Source of the DNA: Heterostelium multicystogenum
Lineage: Eukaryota; Evosea; Eumycetozoa; Acytosteliales; Acytosteliaceae
Assembly (NCBI GenBank): GCA_003667245.1
Contig: RCNN01000077.1
Span: 1 to 64,000, forward strand
Reading direction: 5' to 3'
DNA length: 64,000 nucleotides
A program made the position numbers and the translations under genes. The notes beneath the pieces are model-generated. The model had not been told where the DNA came from. It was given only the letters and a program-made list of their open reading frames with translations, and did not search any database. This document shows, piece after piece, positions 1 to 12,872 of this stretch. Numbering within the stretch: position 1 is the stretch's first letter; every line of letters starts with the position of its first letter.

Positions 1-953
1 AAAATCAATTACTGTACAATTAGTGGAGCCTCCTCGACCCATTGTGCAACAAGAATCCAAAATGAACCAGCAAAGCAAACATATATTATGGCAGCTGACA
101 AGGAAACTGGATTCACTTTTTTCAATATTGATACCAAAGAACACGAGACTGTTTGCACTCATATAATGTATACTGTTCTTTTGGTTCAATTTGTAAAAAT
201 TGGAGACCTTCTCTATATATTGGAGGTAGTTTCGCCAATGGAAACCAAAGTAAAATTCTGTAAATTTTCTATTGCTACCAAGTCGATTGAATCTGTTGGC
301 GACATTGTTGGAGTGGATGTCGGAAGATCAATTTCAACATGCTATGATGCCAAGATCAATATATACTTGATCAACGGGTACAACGAAAGTAGAAAACACT
401 ATCTAAACAGAGTGGATCGATTCAATATCAAAACTGAGACCTTTGAAAATTCTATCTGTTCAGAGCCCTTCAGTTAGGCGTCAAAATGTCCTTTCATTTT
501 TTTACAAAGGAATGCTATACACCATTCCCTACAATCGTAGCGTCATCATCCAATTGGATCCAGCCAACAAAGCACTAAACGAAATCAATAATCCAAAGAT
601 GTACAGCCAGTCCAAGCCAAGAGCAGCATGTACTGACGGCAATGGCAATATATATATCCACACAGATGACTTGCGTTTTGTTCGCTACAACATTGACAAT
701 GACAAGGTGACAAACCTTGAACCAGTGGTCCAAATCAAAGACGTCCCTTTCAATGCAATTCCACAAGAAAAACGGAGGAAGACATTGGCCACCTCTATTT
801 GATGGGCGGTCGTATCTATGGTACCACAAATACTCGATCGAAAAGAACCAGTGGGAGGCATTTCTCGATGATCCATACGCAGAATTTGGTGTGGCTCAGT
901 ACTCGTCGATCTATAATAAAAGGTTCATTATTCATCAAGGAGTCCTGCTCTGA
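1..953 (+). CDS. Kelch-like beta-propeller protein, 5' partial, two frame breaks
   Basis: The reading frame is open from the first base of the window, so the start lies upstream. About 315 residues are visible in three successive frames. Frame 1 runs to a TAG at 475-477, the next frame covers about 470-770, and the last frame ends at TGA 951-953. The breaks fall near 470 and in an A-run near 770, and the protein reads smoothly across both. Repeated strands of the form 'VDRFNIKTETF', 'VRYNIDNDKV' and 'YHKYSIEKNQW' match the degenerate kelch/propeller blades of a large dictyostelid family that often has an N-terminal B-box; that part is not in the window. Function unknown. I infer sequencing indels, but a decayed family copy is possible. 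Confidence 0.6.
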
Positions 954-1496
954 TTTTAGCAACAACACATTTATCATACATCTTCCATGAAATATTTTCA
1001 TAAAACATCAATCTTCCAAATCCAAATTAAGATTTTCAATCTTTGCATGTCCCTTTATTTGCCATCATTAAATTTTAAACAAAATTGAATCAATTTTTGT
1101 GCACAGTTTTTTTGTTTTTTTTGTTAAGTGTTTTTCTTGTGCACAAAATCATCATTTTTATAACAATTACAAAAAAGTGGGTTTTTTGGCAAGAAAATTG
1201 GATTTTATTATAATTCAAACAAAAGTTGTTGAAAAATTTGTGATTTTTAAATTTTTGTAATAAAAAAAATATTGAATTAATTCAAAATAATTAAATTACA
1301 ACAAATTTGAGTGTTCACCCTTTTGACCCTGAAAAAAAACAATCTTTTCAATCACTCTTTTTTTTTTCTTTTATTCAACCAAATACTGTATAATAATAAT
1401 AATTTTAATATAAATAAGATTTGTATAATATATAAATAAATATATCTGTTGCTTGGTTATTTTTAGATAATCTATAATCAATAATAATAATTCAAA
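954..1496. other. Intergenic, AT-rich
   Basis: 3' flank of the kelch-like gene and 5' flank of the Rho GDI gene. It holds long T and A runs and no supportable reading frame or RNA. Confidence 0.7.
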
Positions 1497-2182
1497 ATGT
1501 CTGATGATGAAAGAGATATTGATGCCCCAGAATACAAGCCATCCAAGAAGGTAACTGTAGATGAGCTTATGAATCAAAGATGCTGAGGATGAATCACTCC
1601 GTAAATACAAACAAAGTTTATTGGGAAATGCTGGTTGCTGGTCGTAAGTATTAAGATGCAATCTAGAGAGTGCAGAGGAGTAATGAAAATTGGTTACTTA
1701 TTGTTGTTTTTGTTATTCCTTGTAGCAAGGATGATCCCAAGAAGAGTTGTCGTAAAGGAGATGGTTGTTGTCATCTTCCAAGACCGTCCAGAGGGTAACA
1801 ATCGTCTACAACTTGGAAACCAAGAGAATATCGAAAAATGAAGAACACTCCATTCATTATTAAGGAATCAGCAAAATATAAGATTCGTATTGTCTTCAAG
1901 GTACAGACACGATATCGTATCTGGACTCAAGTATATCAACACTGCCTACAGAAAGGGTATCAAGGTTGCCACTGTAAAAAACTATGTTGGGTAGCTTTGG
2001 TCCACAAGCTTGATCCACACGAAGTCACTGTCCCACGTAACGAATTGGGATGAAGCTCCATCTGGTATGCTCGCCAGAGGTAGCTACACTGCCAAGATTA
2101 ACTTTGAGGATGACGACCATGTCAACCATCTCAGTCTTCGAATATGGTTTTTTTCCATCAGTCTGACTGGTCAAAGGAGTAA
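1497..2182 (+). CDS. rdiA: Rho GDP-dissociation inhibitor (RhoGDI), frameshifted
   Basis: Cytosolic chaperone that extracts prenylated Rho/Rac GTPases from membranes and holds them in the GDP form. The start is ATG 1497 (MSDDERDIDAPEYKPSKK). It is followed by the family regulatory-arm motif 'AEDESLRKYKQSLLG', then the immunoglobulin-like domain with 'FIIKESAKYKIRIVF', 'HDIVSGLKYINTAYRKG' and 'APSGMLARGSYTAK'. The C-terminus reads 'SDWSKE' and stops at 2180-2182, like the animal '..KKDW' ending. A GT-AG intron lies at 1644-1725. At least five 1-nt frame breaks occur, near 1578, 1740, 1835, 1905 and between 1990 and 2150. Every domain block survives in some frame, so I read the breaks as sequence error in a functional gene. 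A recent pseudogene cannot be excluded from this window alone. Confidence 0.85.
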
Positions 2183-2656
2183 AATATCAATTTGATTCAT
2201 TCAATTATAATCAATTTTATATTTAAATCAAAATTCCAATAAAGAACAATAATAATAATAATATCAACTTATAACTCAATTAATTGAGTGTATATGAGTA
2301 GAGATCTTACTCACCCACTATGAACAAAATTTAGTTGTAGATAGTTAGTGTGTAGTAGTACCACCACTAAATTTAACTTGAAAGATGAAGGGGTGGTGAA
2401 GTTCATGTTCATGTTTTAAAAACTGAAATAATTAAAAAATTAATTATTAAATGTGAAATTCACTTTTAATTTGTGTTTGGTGTTGATGATCACTTTTTTA
2501 TTATTAATTACCAAAATTGGATTGTTGTTGTACATAATTTAATTAATTACCTTTATATATACATATTAATTCAACTATAGTGTTTAGCCGAGCTAGTTCA
2601 AGTTGATCTATCGATTCACATCATACTACATACAGATTATTCAAAGAAGAGAGAGA
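2183..2656. other. Intergenic with TATA-like box
   Basis: AT-rich spacer between the RhoGDI stop and the psmA3 start. A TATA-like stretch 'CTTTATATATACAT' begins at 2551, about 100 bp before ATG 2657. Nothing else is supportable. Confidence 0.5.
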
Positions 2657-3777
2657 ATGACCAAGCGTTGGATTCAGGTGTTTGTATTACAATTGATTGA
2701 TCGCGGGGTCCCTGTTGGCTCCAAAGGTATATAGTACTAACGAACTACCTTTGCTACATGTTATTATAGTATGACTTATCAGTATACTACATACTCACGC
2801 AGATTGGTAAGATCTTTCAATAGAGTATGCCAACAAGGCAGTAGAAAAAGTGGTACTGTCGTTTGCAATCAGAGCTAAAGATGGTGTTGTCATTGGTGTA
2901 GAAAAGATTATCCCATCAAGATGTTGGAATCATCTTCAAATAAAAGAAATTCACTCTATAGATCTCCACGTTGGAATGTATGTTATCAATAAACCTCATA
3001 GTTAATGCAGAGGTGGTGATAATCTAATATATATATTATTTAATATAACAGGGTATTGCTGGTTTTTGACTGATGCTAGACAATAGTTTTTTAAGAGCAC
3101 GTGAAGAAGCAAAACAATAAAACATTATATGGCCAACCAATCCAATCAAATTATTATCACAACGTATTGCTGGCGTATGTTTATATACGAAGAACTAACG
3201 GAAGGACAACCCAGGACCATTCAACTAATACATATCAACTATTTTAGATTTTGTCATGTATTCACTCTATATGGGTAGTGTTAGACCATTTGGATGTTCT
3301 ATCACTGTTGTGGTATTGAAATTTGACTGGACACAATTGTTTTTGATTGGAACCATCCGGAACATGTGTTGTAAGTTGGGGCATCTTTTCCTAAATCTAG
3401 ATATCAACCACCATCTAACTATAATAACAAACCATTCTTATGTAGGGATATTTTGGAACTGCTATGGGTAAAGGTAAACAGGCAGCAAAGAACGAATTGG
3501 AAAAGATTAAGTTTTTCTGAGATCACTTGTCGTGGAGGCATCAAATGGTTTCTAAAATGTATGATATAAAGCATTGATACTTTTCGCGCACATATTAACT
3601 CATTTTAATCTTTAGTATTTACTCTGTACATGATGAAGTAAAGGATAAAGATTTTCGAATTGGGAATTGAGTTGGATCTCAGCCGAATCTAAGAACGTTC
3701 ATCAAATGGTACCAAAAGCATTGAAGGACGAAGCAGAAACTTTAGCCAAACAAGCACTCGAAGAAGCAAATATGTAA
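2657..3777 (+). CDS. psmA3: 20S proteasome subunit alpha type-3, heavily frameshifted
   Basis: Structural alpha-ring subunit of the 20S proteasome in cytosol and nucleus. Diagnostic blocks appear in order across frames: a YDLS block after an intron (about 2678-2769), 'SPDGKIFQIEYANKAVE' around 2805-2850 (the N-terminal proteasome alpha signature), 'IRAKDGVVIGVEKI' near 2870, 'MYSLYGSVRPFGCS' near 3256, 'GTAMGKGKQAAKNELEK' near 3455, and 'DKDFELELSW' near 3640. The C-terminus ends 'KQALEEANM' with stop 3775-3777. Introns of about 60-90 bp separate the blocks. The short first exon (ATG 2657) is inferred and its frame is unclear. More than six 1-nt breaks occur. Because the subunit is essential and normally single-copy, assembly error is the likely cause, though the density is the worst in the window. 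Confidence 0.85.
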
Positions 3778-4002
3778 ACATTACTCAAAGACCACTATTA
3801 CAAACTCTAATAATAAATCAAACCAACCTCCTTTCATTAATATATATAAAAGATGAAAAAATGAATGAATGATCGTAATGTGAAGTTAATTAAAATATAT
3901 AAGTATTTAGCTAATTTATTTATTATTATATACTATAGTGTTGCCATGCCAGTGTATTATAGACCCTTTCCTTTGGTTGCCAACATGATTTCGTTGTGTA
4001 AT

Positions 4003-4635
4003 TTAATTTCCTTTCTGTTTTGTTTGTTTAAAATAACGACCACCATCTTCTGGTGTCAAAATCTTTACTTTTTGATCTCTTGGTAGTTGTTATCGATTTT
4101 CATACAGCCAATCTGGATAGTCAGAATCATTTTGTGGCAATGTTGTTGTAAAGAGTTGTGGTGCTACTTTTTCAAGTTGTAATGGATTTGGTCCTCTGTC
4201 TATAATTAAATCAAAATAATGTTAAAGCTTAATCTAAATTGACTTCCATTACATTGTCTCTAATAGTTGAACATAAATAACAACACAGCAACTTTATATG
4301 CAGTAAATCTATTGTCTGTCATTATCTACCGAGAATCTATCATAATTAAACCTGATCTATCAAGTTATTATCTTTCGACTAAATGTTCATGTTTTTCATG
4401 CTGCGCTGTTTTGTGCTGTCTGCTGTTGCTATTCACTGTCTTTGTCGATTGAATTGTTTGATATTACCATTTTTCTTCTTCTTTGGGGCACCACCAGCCT
4501 TCTTCTTGACTGCACCCTTTCCTGCTGGAGCACCTTTCTTTGGCTCTGCTCTCATGGTGGTGAGGAAAGCACCACTGCATTGCTGTGGAATGGCAATATA
4601 GTTCTTCTAACTAATGCCGGAGAAATATTTGACAT
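4003..4635 (-). CDS. mrpl54: Mitochondrial ribosomal protein mL54 (MRPL54-like)
   Basis: Component of the large mitoribosomal subunit. The start at 4635 (MSNISPALVRR) gives a basic, hydroxyl-rich presequence-like N-terminus. A Lys/Ala/Gly-rich segment follows (KKGAPAGKGAVKKKAGG). An intron at 4200-4467 joins to 'DRGPNPLQLEK' and the family hallmark 'DSDYPDWLYE', the equivalent of D/S-EYP-WL in animal MRPL54, then a basic tail 'GGRYFKQTKQKGN' with stop 4003-4005. Exon 1 contains one frame break near 4575. Exon 2 has an in-frame TAA at 4090-4092, after which family-like sequence continues in the same frame. The stop could be a base error, or the true end of a shorter protein. Convergent with psmA3, whose stop lies 226 bp away. 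Confidence 0.7.
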
Positions 4636-6465
4636 TGTTAAATTAATAATTTGATTGATCAAATACAAAACAGACAGAAGATAACCACTCGACATTCATT
4701 TTTTTGTCATCATTCAATGCTTCGATTTTTATTTTTCTTTAATTTTTTTCATTTATTTAAATATGCTACACTAGCAATAAACCAACTATCATTATTATAC
4801 TACTCTATAACAATTATCTGTTCACAATTGAACAATGATGACAACATCAATATATAACTCTTTACTCAGGTATTTTCGAGTGTTTCTTTTTCGAATATTA
4901 TTACTTAGGTCATTAAAGAAAACAAACAGAGACTGGAGTAGTAGGTAGTACGTGTTCAGAACTAATAACACAAATAAATAAAGAAGTTTGAATCTAGTCA
5001 GGATATCTAGAAAACAATTATTATTACTAAATTGAATATTATGAAAAAAACATTCTTTGAATTTATCTGCCACATATTATCTCTTGAAGATTACAAACAA
5101 CAAAAAAATAAATAAATTAAAAAATTAAAAACTCGATTTAATTTTTTGTCATTGCAACTGTATTGCTTGCAAGAAAGCAAGGAAAGGAAAACCAAAACAA
5201 AAACAACCATTGATTTATTATTGTCACATATTATAAGCACAACCTTTTTTATTTTTGCAAGTTAACTTTATTCATTTTGTTATCATTATAATACACCCTA
5301 TTATTTTTACTATTATGTATGTTGATATTCATCATCATCGGTAACATTAATTTGGCAACTAGTATAGTATATTAGTTGTAGCGTAGTGGTAGTAGTAATA
5401 CATTGTGGTTGGTTATTGTTTTAAAATATTTATTTATAGATAATAGATCTGTAAATTAATATTGTTAGAACACACCCCCTGTTTTTAAACCAATTTAAAT
5501 GGATCAGGAAATGCATTGTATCATTTGTCTCTTTATTGTTATTACTTTCAATTTATGTACATTTTTAATTGGAATTGTTAATGATGTTTCAGAATGCAGC
5601 ATTGTGTAAAATGTATTAGACATGAAGATTAAGAGAATTGATTTGCATGGAAACTTTAATAGCAGCATAAGACAGTATTCAACTATCCATAGTTGAAATT
5701 AAGAGATAATCAATGACTTTAGATTCGACAAGTCAAAATGTTATATGAGATTCTTATTCTCACACACCACCACCACCACACCTTTTTAAAGCACAGAGTA
5801 AAAACAAACACCTTTCAGGTAGTACTCTCAGATCAAGTTTCATTCGGTTTCAAATAACATAACCACTCCCACTCCACTCCATCACAAGCAATCACCACAA
5901 CAAAACAATCCTACAACAAGCAATATTCTATTATTTCAATACTATTATTATTTAAATAACGATTGCAAAGTAGTCAAACAACAAGCCAGCAAGCAAGCAA
6001 TCAATCATTCAAGTCAATCAACAAATACGTAACACTTTCACTCTATTATTGTTCTAGCTAATCAATCACCTTTTAAAGTATCAATCTATAGGCCAATTTA
6101 GATTTATAAATCAGTCACTACTCTATCAATCAATCAAATTAATTAATTAACCAAATATCTTCTAATACTTGTATATTTAAAAACCTCACACATCCTATCA
6201 ACTCTACTACTATTATAGCATTCATTATAAATAGCATTTACTCTAATTATATTATATTATAATACTATACTTTGTTGTATCAAGAATTTTAAATCAAACT
6301 AAAACTAACCTGTACAAATAGTTTTCATCAAGTAGCGGAGAAATCAGACTTAGCCAATATAAATATAGAGTCGTACAGCATAAACATATAGCAGTAGATA
6401 GCAGATTCATTGTCATATTCATATTCTTTGTAATATATATATTAAATTCGATTTTAAAGTAGAAA
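4636..6465. other. Long divergent intergenic region (about 1.8 kb)
   Basis: Upstream DNA shared by mL54 (minus) and the Rab gene (plus). About 4650-5700 is low-complexity AT. CA/ACC-rich stretches around 5759-5790 and CAA/TCA-rich stretches around 5860-6030 look like dictyostelid 5' leader sequence and suggest a long Rab leader. Short open frames of up to 83 codons have no family features. No RNA gene was seen. Confidence 0.5.
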
Positions 6466-7215
<750 letters not shown>

Positions 7216-8960
7216 TTAAACTTTAACATATAATACATACTCAAAACCTTTCACCTATAAATAATAAACTTTTAAATTTCTAGCCCTGTTTTTGCAATTG
7301 TAAAGAAGACATCGAATCTAAAATATAAATAATATAGATAGATAGACATAATGATCATATTTTAAGTTGTCTCTATCTAGATAGATGAATATCTCATATC
7401 TTGGTATGAAAGTATTAATATGGTATAACCACCCCCACTCAAGAGCAAGATCTATCCAATCATCAAATTATCATTACACATCATCATTATTATTAAAAAC
7501 GACCAGCGCTGGCACGTATGAATCTAATTAATTAATCCAAGTGATTCCATGGAATGTATGAAATCAGTGAGTGCTCATTAAAAAAATGCTGCAAGTTTTA
7601 GGTGTTCTTGTTTTGGTAACTAAGTCGAGACTCAAGATTCGCAATCATTCAAAAACATTCATCATCTCTAATTTCATAAAAGTATATGATGACATAGGTG
7701 ATGCTGTCGAAGGCAATCAGTTGTTGTATTTTTTTAAAAATTAATAATTTCACCACAAATTTTTTATTAATTTTATAAATTATTTTCAAATTAAGAAAAG
7801 ATAGAAGTGGATGCTTTCCACCAACAACATCTTTATTACATTTATTAATTTTCGTTCAACAGCAACAACAACAGCAATAACAAACACCACCACCCAATTA
7901 AATTAATTCATCAAAATCTATAGCATAACACATTTTAATATTATTATTTTATATTTAAAAGACCAACAACAACAATAACAATAACAACAACATTAATAAT
8001 ATTTATCAGTATTTTTATAACAGTTATAGCTCGTTATTACTATTGTATATAATATATATATATATATCTATATCTAAATAGCAAATATAAGATATCATTT
8101 GAAAAAGAAAGACAATCAGGTTTGCACAGAACACCAGACCTTTGGAATTCAGAACTTGCCCATTTATTGATTTGATTTTGATTTCTTATTAAACTTAGAC
8201 GCTTGCTGTCAGCAATGTAAGTTACGATTTTTAATTCAAAAATACGATATTTTAATACTGTTTTTAATTTTTTGGGAGAAGTTGACCTGGTTTTGTGACA
8301 ACTCACATTGTTTTTCTTCACAAAAATTGATGTTTTTTCAAGTTCAATACTGCTGAACAACCAAATTTAAAATTAATTTTCAACTGGCTGTTATAAAACA
8401 ATATTTTTACATTTTATGCAGACTTTTTAAAAACCATCTTGGACTTCTAGTTATAACCATACATCATCGTCAATTGTTTGATTCAGCAAATAGAACATAT
8501 AACATATATTCAGCAGAAACAAACAGTAATAACAATTACAAACGATCACAGATTAAGCCAAATCAAACCCAAACAGTATTTTTAAATACTAAAGTATGTG
8601 GATTCAACAGGATAATTCTACTTCTATCTTTGATAAAACTAGTTATATATACTAGTTTAGAACTAAAATTAAGCCAAATCATTTAAATCTCTAATCTATT
8701 AAAAAATATATTTAGCTTGAGCAAAGAATTCAATTTAAAACTTCAATTCTGGTTGTTCATTCATAACCCCACCAATTGTGGGTCAACACTCACACATAAG
8801 TGAATCTATGGGTTCTATAGATGAAATATTATTCAATTTTATTCTATTGGTATATAAGATGCTTTGTCAAAATCACAACCTAAGCATATAACTTGACTTC
8901 TTCCCCACCTACTCACCCACCACTCAGCACACACCAAACCAAAAACAAAAACAACACAGT
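7216..8960. other. Intergenic, AT-rich (about 1.7 kb)
   Basis: 3' flank of the Rab gene followed by simple CAA/ACC-rich and TA-rich stretches (for example 7863-7900 and 8041-8070). A minus-strand open frame at 8040-8360 (106 codons) has no recognisable motif and ends in a Tyr/Ile run encoded by the TA repeat. No RNA gene was seen. Confidence 0.5.
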
Positions 8961-9335
8961 ATGACAAATAGTTTAGATGATGAGACACTACACAGTGTGT
9001 CATTGGAACGATTCAATCGTGTATTTTCACTTTATAAACTCATTCAATATCTCATCTATTTCACTCACTCATTACTCTCTGTAGATGTATGTGGACCGTC
9101 ACTGCATTTGACTTATATATATTTAGCTGCGCATTTAGAAATTAACAAAATATATAATAATATTAATAATTATTTTGGTGATTCATTCATCCTTGAATTT
9201 AGTAGTTGTGGCAGTGGTTTGAGTTTGAGTGGTGGTATATTATTTATTGTTCTATTCTTCTACTTTTTGTATTTTTTTTGTTTGATTGTCTGTCTGACTG
9301 TCTGTTTGTGTTTGTTTATTTGTTTATTTATATAA
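8961..9335 (+). CDS. Hypothetical small membrane-type protein (124 aa), doubtful
   Basis: ATG 8961 follows a CA-rich leader (ACCAAACCAAAAAC), typical of dictyostelid starts. The first about 75 residues (MTNSLDDETLHSVSLERFNR...) have mixed composition and look protein-like. The last about 40 are a Phe/Leu/Cys-rich hydrophobic run encoded by low-complexity TTTG/TTGT DNA, which may be a 3' flank read through after a missed splice or frame break. No family recognised. The true product may be the N-terminal part only. Confidence 0.3.
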   Translation: MTNSLDDETLHSVSLERFNRVFSLYKLIQYLIYFTHSLLSVDVCGPSLHLTYIYLAAHLEINKIYNNINNYFGDSFILEFSSCGSGLSLSGGILFIVLFFYFLYFFCLIVCLTVCLCLFICLFI

Positions 9336-9859
9336 TTGTTTTTGGATTGACCAAATTCTCCTATCTCTATTTCAAAGTTGATGTTAATATTATAGCATCT
9401 CAATATATAAGCGTCATTTTCAATTCAAATTAATATTAAATAAAATATATACTATACTTTACTTACCTTACTTATTTTCAAGTATTTGTTTATCGTTTTA
9501 ACTTATTGTATATCAAATCTACACATTATATATATTATATACAATTATAATACTGTTGTTTTATTATCATTATTATTACATTTGTATTCTAAAATAGATT
9601 CTTTATTAACTTTATAATTACTATTTGTTTGATTGAACAAATTTATAGATTAGTTTAATAAAAAACCAAAATAGAAAGTAGTAGAGGTATAATACAGTCA
9701 CTGAACCTCTATTATAGGATTACAGATTAACAGCCGACTTTTTAATCAAACATTTATCTTCATTCGCCCTATACAAACAACGGCGGTCAAAAGCGAGAGG
9801 AAAAAGACCCCTCCTTTTTAACCTATATACCCGGATCAAATACACTCATCCAGAAAATC
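9336..9859. other. Intergenic, promoter side of the GRAM-VASt gene
   Basis: Very AT-rich up to about 9775. A more GC-balanced 80-bp patch (about 9779-9855) then carries a TATA-like 'CCTATATACCC' near 9821, close to ATG 9860. I take this as the core promoter and leader. Confidence 0.4.
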
Positions 9860-12395
9860 ATGACTGTTGCTGTCAAAGATGAGAATTCTTTTCATCAGAT
9901 ATTTCAATCCATTCCAAGCGATGAAAAGTTAATTGAAGGTATGAATAGTAGTAGTAGAGAATACCCAACCAACTACCAAACGTTCAGTCAAGTACTGACT
10001 TTATTCCTCCTTAGAATACAGTTGTAGTTATACAGATGGTGGTTCAGTTTTCGATTGGAAGAATATACATTTCACAACAACACGTTTCTTACGCACCAAA
10101 GATAGGTTCAACTCAGATCATCATCCCAATCAAAGATATCACCAATATTTCAAAGAAGTATTCTGTCTATTTATTCCCAAATGCAATTGAAGTTTCAAAC
10201 TGCAACTCAAAAAGTAAGCGACCAAATCAATCCCAAATCAGACTCATCTATTAACATTAAATCGTTTATTGTAACAGTACTTCTTCTCTGCATTTTTATC
10301 AAGAGATTTAGCTTACGCAACACTACAGACATTGTTTCAGCAGGGTGGAGGGTACTAGAACAAAGATTTTTGAGGATGCTATGAATGGAATTATTTATGA
10401 TGAGAAAACTAGCAAATCATCGGATGAAATGGAAGATGAACCATTCCAAGAAACACCCACTGTCTCAAGTTTTGTTCCATCCAACGGCAATAACACCTTG
10501 TCAAACTCAACATCTCAATTCCCAGAGCCTACCAATCAAAACTCTAATACTCAACAAGAGACAAATGGACAACAAAATGGATCCGATTCAAATTCCCCCC
10601 CCAAAATCACAATCTCCATCATCAAAGATGTTAAGTTCATCTGTTGAAAATGTTTCGGATCAAGCAACTAATCCTACTTCAGCTGTTGATCTCGATGAAA
10701 ATATAGTAGTTGGTAGTCAACCTACTGAGGAGTCAACTTCAACAACATCAAACACTTCAAATGGTACACCAGCTACAAACTCATCACGTCCAGCAACACC
10801 AAAGAAATCAGAATCACTCTTGAACATGAATGATTTATCATCCTCTACAAATAAGCAACAAGCTCAACAACCCGCTCAACAGCCAACCCCACAATCATCG
10901 AAAGCATCACCAACACCCAAAAGAAAGAGTACAATCGATACAGTCTCTGCACAATCAAGCAACCCAGCACCATCACCTTTACGACATACAATCTCCACAA
11001 CCTCTCTTATGCCTTCTAATACATCGACATCAACATCTACAACAACAACTACTACTACTCCCAGCAGCAATAACTCAAATACACAGGCATCAACAGCATC
11101 ACCATCACCAGCATCAGTTGCTACTTCCAATACTCTTCAATTTAAATCTATTCCTGTAAAGGATAAGTGTGAACATATTGTTTCTAGTGAGTTTGAGGAA
11201 GCGCCATGGGCAACAGAAAAGTATCCAATCAGTGTTGAAGAGTTCTACAATGTAATTATTCGAACAGATTTCTGGGCATTGGTGAACACTACTCACGGAT
11301 ACACAGAACAAACCGTTAACGAATGGAAAAATGGAAGCTGTTGTACTTCGAGAACAATGGACTTTAGAACTGCAATCAGCTTTAAGATTGGTCCAAAATC
11401 AACCCGAGTTTTTCAGACACAGCGTTGCCGATTAAAAAACAAAGATGAGCTACTTTTTGCAATGCAGTTCAGTATCTAAAGATGTGCCATATGGTGACTC
11501 ATTCTCTGTTGAAAACCTCTTCTCTATAACCTCTGACGACGGAGGAAACGGTTGCACTGTCAAGTTATCATCAAAGATCAAATTCACCAAAACTCTATGG
11601 GGAATAGCATCTATGATCCAAAAGTCAGCTTATCAAGGAAACAAAGATTATTTTATACTTTGGTTCACAATGGTCAGAAACCAAATCGAAGCCTATACAT
11701 ATAACAAACTAAAGCAGGCCAAATCTGCACTTCCAGATCCAATGACCCAAACAAGCGCACCAGCAGAACAAGCTGTCAACCAATCAATACCAACGACTAT
11801 TGCACAAGTCAATCAACCAACTATAGAAGCTGACACCAATAACTCAAAAGAAACCGAAACCACTCAAAGCAGCTCTGTACCTTCTAGCCTTTCACTCACC
11901 ACTCTTTGGAAGAACCTCTCAGCCACTGAAAAACAGATATCCATCATAGTTTTAGCATTTATTTCGATATTATTTATTGGATTAGTCATTAATGTATATT
12001 CAAACGCAAGAACCAACCAATACCTGAATCAAGAGTTGCATAAATTCTCAGACTCCATCGTTTTACTCGATAGTAAACTAAATTCATTGATAAATTCTGA
12101 AGTTTCTCCAGACAATAGCGACACCGTTATCTATACATATGAAAATGTCGGCACAGATCGACTAGAAATATTACAGCGAAAACTGGACATAGCATCATCT
12201 CTCTTGCAAAGAACTCAAAGCGTTATTTCAAATCTCCAAGGAGAGCTCTCTATTGAAGCTTTGAAAGTTAAGAAAATCGAAGAAGTTTCATCCGGAAGCT
12301 GGTCTCCTTACGTTTTGACACTACTTGTGTTAGTTGGCAGTGCTTTACACTTTACTGGACTACTCCAACCCCTCAGAGACTTATTACCAATTTGA
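9860..12395 (+). CDS. GRAM-VASt-TM protein, Lam/GRAMD1 (Aster) sterol-transfer type
   Basis: Likely ER protein acting at membrane contact sites. GRAM binds membrane lipids and VASt (a StART-like fold) carries sterol in yeast Lam/Ltc and animal Aster proteins. Exon 1 is 9860-9938; introns are 9939-10014 and 10214-10277. GRAM: 'GRIYISQQHVSYAP', 'IIIPIKDITNISKK', 'YFFSAFLSRDLAY'. A long Ser/Thr/Pro/Gln-rich linker follows (about 10430-11160). VASt: 'EEAPWATEKYPISVEEFY' through 'GCTVKLSSKIKFTKTLWG' and 'ENLFSI'. A hydrophobic helix 'IIVLAFISILFIGLVI' near 11940-11990 is followed by a coiled-coil-like tail and a second hydrophobic stretch at the C-terminus. Frame breaks fall near 10045, in a C8 run at 10595-10602, and in a T5 run near 11455; the two homopolymer sites point to sequencing error. 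The GRAM-VASt-TM order fits the family well. Confidence 0.85.
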
Positions 12396-12716
12396 ATTAT
12401 ATAATTTTCAAATATTAATATTGTAAATTAATAAACATAATGAATACCTCATTATTCACAAAACCTCTTTGTAAAATGCACAATTTATTGGTAATCTATA
12501 GATAAATGATGATTTGCAACCTAAAGACAACAACAAAAAACCCAAATTAAAACATTCTTAGTACCATAAATATTAACCTTCAAGAAAAGAAGAATAAAGA
12601 ATGTAGAGTTTAATTAAAAAACAATAAAGAAAAAAATTTGTTTTTTTTTTTTTTTGATACATATGAAAGAAATAGAAAAACGTCTTTACTTTTGAAAAAT
12701 TTAGCAAAATCATATT
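12396..12716. other. Intergenic upstream of tRNA-Asp
   Basis: 3' flank of the GRAM-VASt gene, with a T16 run at about 12640-12655. No gene. Confidence 0.5.
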
Positions 12717-12789
12717 TCCCTTTTGGTCTAGTGGTGAGGATTTTTCGCCTGTCACGCGAAAGGCCCGGGTTCAATTCCCGGAAGGGGAG
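12717..12789 (+). tRNA. tRNA-Asp (GTC)
   Basis: 73 nt fold as a standard cloverleaf. The acceptor TCCCTTT pairs with AAGGGGA (one G-U). The D arm is GTC/GAT around 'TAGTGGTGAG'. The anticodon stem TTCGC/GCGAA encloses 'CTGTCAC', with anticodon GTC. The T arm CCGGG/CCCGG encloses TTCAATT. The discriminator is G, as expected of tRNA-Asp. There is no intron and CCA is not encoded. A Pol III terminator-type TTTT follows within 10 bp. The gene probably served as the landmark for the insertion that begins 72 bp downstream. Confidence 0.95.
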
Positions 12790-12860
12790 AAATTTTGATA
12801 TATTTCAGAGAAATACCGCATGCGATTTGTACAAAACAAAAAAAAAACAATAATAATATA

Positions 12861-12872
12861 TTTCGGACAATC
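12861..12872 (+). repeat. Target-site duplication, left copy
   Basis: The 12-mer TTTCGGACAATC occurs here and again at 13281-13292, exactly bracketing the element at 12873-13280. Its length is in the range made by target-primed reverse transcription. It lies 72 bp past the tRNA-Asp 3' end. Confidence 0.8.

Noticed and set aside
1371..1661. 96-codon minus-strand frame opposite the RhoGDI start
   Set aside because: Overlaps the RhoGDI first exon and consists mainly of Ile/Tyr low complexity.
4822..5073. 83-codon minus-strand frame between mL54 and the Rab gene
   Set aside because: Phe/Leu/Asn-rich AT reading with no homology signal.
8040..8360. 106-codon minus-strand frame
   Set aside because: No motif, AT-driven composition, ends in a TA repeat read as Tyr/Ile; no start or splice context.
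10830..11159. Gln/His/Leu-rich frame and its antisense partner inside the GRAM-VASt linker
   Set aside because: Alternate frames of Ser/Thr/Pro/Gln low-complexity coding DNA.
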